Assembly: GCA_022592435.1 (NCBI GenBank) | Contig: JABYQS010000988.1 | Location: 1-10,059 of the forward strand | Length of the DNA: 10,059 nt | Direction: 5' to 3' | From: Cerioporus squamosus | Lineage: Eukaryota > Basidiomycota > Agaricomycetes > Polyporales > Polyporaceae | Shown: positions 8,332 to 10,059 of the stretch, in pieces | How the letters are laid out: each line of letters opens with the position of its first letter | Position numbering within the stretch: position 1 is the stretch's first letter | Notes under the pieces: generated by a model | Seen by the model: the letters and a program-made list of their open reading frames with translations, nothing else | The model's database searches: none | Told to the model about the DNA's origin: nothing | Position numbers and translations under genes: made by a program

Positions 8332-8363
8332 TGGCTTATACTCATCGTGGCTTATACTCATCG
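8332..8363. repeat. Perfect 16-bp tandem duplication 3' of the RhoGAP stop
   Basis: tggcttatactcatcg is present twice without spacer (8332-8347 and 8348-8363), in the expected 3'UTR of the RhoGAP gene. It looks like a recent replication-slippage event. Confidence 0.85.
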
Positions 8364-8770
8364 CTGTGCGAGGAACGATCGGGCTACGGTATACAGACTG
8401 CTAATTCTGCTGTATCTTATGCTTTGGTTTCATGGATAGTTGGATTGGTGTGGTCGCTGTTCTCCGGCGTATCGCTCGTTGCGCCGAGAGTTGTGTTGTT
8501 GATTCCCAACACATGTACAGTGAGTGGATAGCTCCCTCTGTACAGTGTATTCGAGGTTACGCCTTGAACGTCGTAAGGTCTAGAGTCTAGACGCCTGGAC
8601 CCCTCCGGGCGCCTCCGTGGCTGGTCGCGAAGGAGCATCAACCTATCGCCATCGAGTGTTGGTCTCTTACCACGATTCTTCATATTCGCTTCAAGATCGC
8701 CTCTGTACGTATGCATGAGCTAGTATGACTGCCTCCTGGTCAGCACTGAACCGCATCTATTAGGTTTTAA
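8364..8770. other. Intergenic stretch between RhoGAP and the F-box remnants
   Basis: No gene is supported on either strand. The region holds the rest of the RhoGAP 3'UTR, with no AATAAA, and the sequence leading to the ATG at 8771. Two palindromes, tctaga and gtctagac, sit side by side at about 8579-8592. A weak minus-strand frame (8417-8716) has no recognisable feature. Confidence 0.4.
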
Positions 8771-8937
8771 ATGCACAAAGCGTTCTTGGTACAAGAGGTC
8801 CTTCGTGAAATCTGCGCCTTCAACGCCGGAGACTTGAAGTCATTGGCCGCGCTCGCGAGGACGTGCAAACATACCCATGAGGTGGCAGTTCAAGAGCTGT
8901 GGAAGGATATCAAGGACCTCGTGCCTCTGGTCAAGTG
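8771..8937 (+). pseudogene. Truncated F-box head (first of two tandem F-box modules)
   Basis: An ATG at 8771 opens a frame reading MHKAFLVQEVLREICAF, then SLAALARTCK, AVQELW and DLVPLVKC. This matches the F-box head of the minus-strand gene at 3219-3013 (shared ICAF..GD..SLAAL.RTCK..HE.AV.ELW....DL.PLVKC), and the two seem closer to each other than to the second module downstream. Similarity stops abruptly after PLVKC (8937): the expected FPxDAW is replaced by sequence without family features, although the frame stays open to 9142. No LRR part follows in frame. It could encode a short F-box-only peptide, or be the stub of a gene fused or deleted by recombination between F-box paralogs. A GTAAGT...CTAAC...TTGTAG pair (9081-9168) may splice it to the next module. 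Confidence 0.6.
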
Positions 8938-8977
8938 CAGTGCGGCCATAGTGCTAGTAGGCTACACAGCCACGCCG

Positions 8978-8996
8978 GACGCGTCAAGGACGCGTC
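8978..8996. promoter_or_regulatory. Two GACGCGTC palindromes 11 bp apart
   Basis: GACGCGTC occurs at 8978-8985 and 8989-8996; each contains ACGCGT, the MCB core bound by MBF-type cell-cycle factors in yeasts. A third copy lies at 9991-9998 inside the LRR remnant, so chance in a GC-rich genome is quite possible. It is described as sequence only; a regulatory role is speculation. Confidence 0.2.
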
Positions 8997-9080
8997 GCAT
9001 TGCGACTTGCATTGCAACCACCGTCACCACATTGGTTCAACTACCCGTTTCATCGTGTCGAAGGACGGCGACTCGGCGAA

Positions 9081-9168
9081 GAGTAAGTAGTCCACTCAAC
9101 GCGCGCCATCGACTCGAGCTCTTATCCGCGCCAGCAGCCTAACGGGCATCTCTTTGCGCTATTGTAGG
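9081..9168 (+). other. Probable intron between the two F-box modules
   Basis: 88 nt with donor GTAAGT, branch-like CCTAAC about 30 nt before the end, and acceptor ATTGTAG. The splice signals are good on their own, but neither joined frame gives a continuous F-box protein, in keeping with a decayed locus. Confidence 0.45.
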
Positions 9169-10059
9169 CTTCACATGTCGTCCCCACGCAACATCGTGCT
9201 CTGCATATTGCCGAGGTGTTCAGGCATATATGTGACGTTGCGGACAACAGCACATTGGCGATCTTGGCGCGCACATGCAGGGCATTCCAGGGACCAGCTC
9301 TCCAGGCCTTGTGGCGTTTCCCTGCCAGATATTGGTCCCCTAGTGAAATGTTTCCCTCCAGACGCTTGGACTGTTGAGAGCGGCAACAAATTGGTGAGTC
9401 ATATGTTCAAAGGTCGGTGAAATTGGCAGTACTCACGATAAATGTAATGTCTCAGAAATTTGTGCGCCTCCCTCTGCCACATGAATGGGCCGTTTTTCTC
9501 AAGCATGCAAAGCTGGTCAGATCCATAGGCTTCAAAGTTAGCTTCTTGGGACAGATCACCAAGCTGCACGCTAACGTCGTCGATGCGTTGTGCACGCTAC
9601 GACCGACACTCGTCCTATTCCCCAATCTTCGCGCTCTGAACTGGCTAGTCATGGGTCTGAAAGGATCACATCTCCCGTCGGTACTCTCTTCGCTGGGCGA
9701 CGAAGTGGTTTCCATCGAAATCACGGCATGGGACCACCGTGGCACTCCAGAGCAAACACTGCAAGCCTCCATAGCTATCATCGCCGCCAAGTTCCGCTAC
9801 CTGAAAACTTTGGACATCACTTTTCAAGCCAGCTCCGACGATATAGTCGATGGGCGACATCTGCGCAGCCTCTTGTCTCCGGGTTACATTCCCTAACCAC
9901 GTACTCATGCACCGGCCTTCCCTTCTCACCAGCATCTATCTCGCATCTCGCCGGACTTAGCTCGTTGCGAAAACTCAGCGTCCGCTTCAGGACGCGTCAG
10001 CATGGCCTTCCACCGGACCAGCATTGCAACCTTTGCCTTCCTCACCATCGCCACGACGA
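9169..10059 (+). pseudogene. Decayed F-box/LRR gene, 3' end beyond the window
   Basis: From 9189 the frame reads QHRALHIAEVFRHICDV, LAILARTCRAF and ALQALW: the family head with CAA where paralogs have the start ATG. After TGG (9312-9314) the frame must slip by one base (extra C near 9315) to read VSLPDIGPLVKCFPPDAW and ESGNKL. An intron with GTGAGT donor, ACTCAC branch and CTCAG acceptor (9394-9455) follows at the same position and phase as in the minus-strand paralog. The next exon reads KFVRLPLPHEWAVFLKHAK and LRR-like segments (LFPNLRALNWL, FRYLKTLDITF). Near 9876-9880 a second shift is needed to continue as GLHSLTTYSCTGLPF, then HLAGLSSLRKLSVRF. A third shift is likely near 10020-10026 (IATFAFLTIATT). 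A start loss plus frameshifts point to a pseudogene; sequencing errors are the alternative. Confidence 0.7.

Noticed and set aside
7777..8361. Minus-strand frame of 194 codons opposite the RhoGAP tail
   Set aside because: It lies antisense to a coding exon of high G/C and is explained by codon bias there; no domain is seen.
8938..9080. Histidine- and cysteine-rich plus-strand peptide (CDLHCNHRHH) as a metal-binding domain
   Set aside because: It exists only in one of three open frames over a short GC-rich spacer between F-box modules, with no independent start or family support.
9875..9932. Possible intron (GTCTCC ... CCTAAC ... TCACCAG) in place of the second frameshift
   Set aside because: Its length and branch motif look right, but the joined frame reaches a stop soon afterwards, and the 'intron' itself reads as LRR-like protein (GLHSLTTYSCTGLPF) in the shifted frame.
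1..10059. tRNA, rRNA, CRISPR array, transposon ends or a viral/prophage-like module
   Set aside because: No cloverleaf-like segment, spaced repeat array, transposase or polymerase motif, or long terminal inverted repeat could be found by reading both strands.

Overview
The window looks like nuclear DNA of a filamentous basidiomycete, probably an agaricomycete of the Polyporales type. The pointers are very short spliceosomal introns (about 41-82 nt) with GTRNGT donors and CTRAY-like branch points, pyrimidine-rich start regions, a RhoGAP gene broken into tiny exons, and F-box proteins opening with MHRAL/MHKAF. The lineage is an inference. The eukaryotic, basidiomycete-like gene structure is read from the sequence.

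Layout from left to right. (1) Positions 1-181 carry what looks like the core promoter of a minus-strand gene whose body lies off the left edge. (2) About 300-1480 has no convincing intact gene; minus-strand frames at 608-934 and up to about 1310 look coding-like but are broken by stops. (3) 1478-3219 minus is a two-exon F-box/leucine-rich-repeat gene, probably inactivated by an in-frame TGA and a C-terminal frameshift. (4) 3687-4499 minus is an intact intronless class I SAM-dependent methyltransferase with a TATA box and a probable 5'UTR intron upstream. (5) 4660-5799 is mostly non-coding; it holds a weak candidate two-exon small gene on the minus strand (5227-5600) and the promoter of the next gene. 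(6) 5800-8314 plus is the best gene: a 12-exon, 643-residue Sec14-like (CRAL-TRIO) plus RhoGAP protein of the p50RhoGAP/Ecm25 type. Its exon lengths sum to an exact multiple of three. (7) 8771 to the right edge holds two tandem F-box heads on the plus strand: a truncated one (8771-8937), then a decayed F-box/LRR gene (about 9170-10059 and beyond) with a lost start codon and two or three frameshifts.

The methyltransferase and RhoGAP genes look like functional single genes. They are bracketed by decaying members of a large F-box family that share one intron position. There is no sign of an operon, CRISPR array, rRNA/tRNA gene or recognisable transposon. I found no clear new multi-gene system. 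The most interesting items are a 12-nt microexon, a splicing-dependent upstream ORF before the methyltransferase, and the pattern of F-box gene decay.
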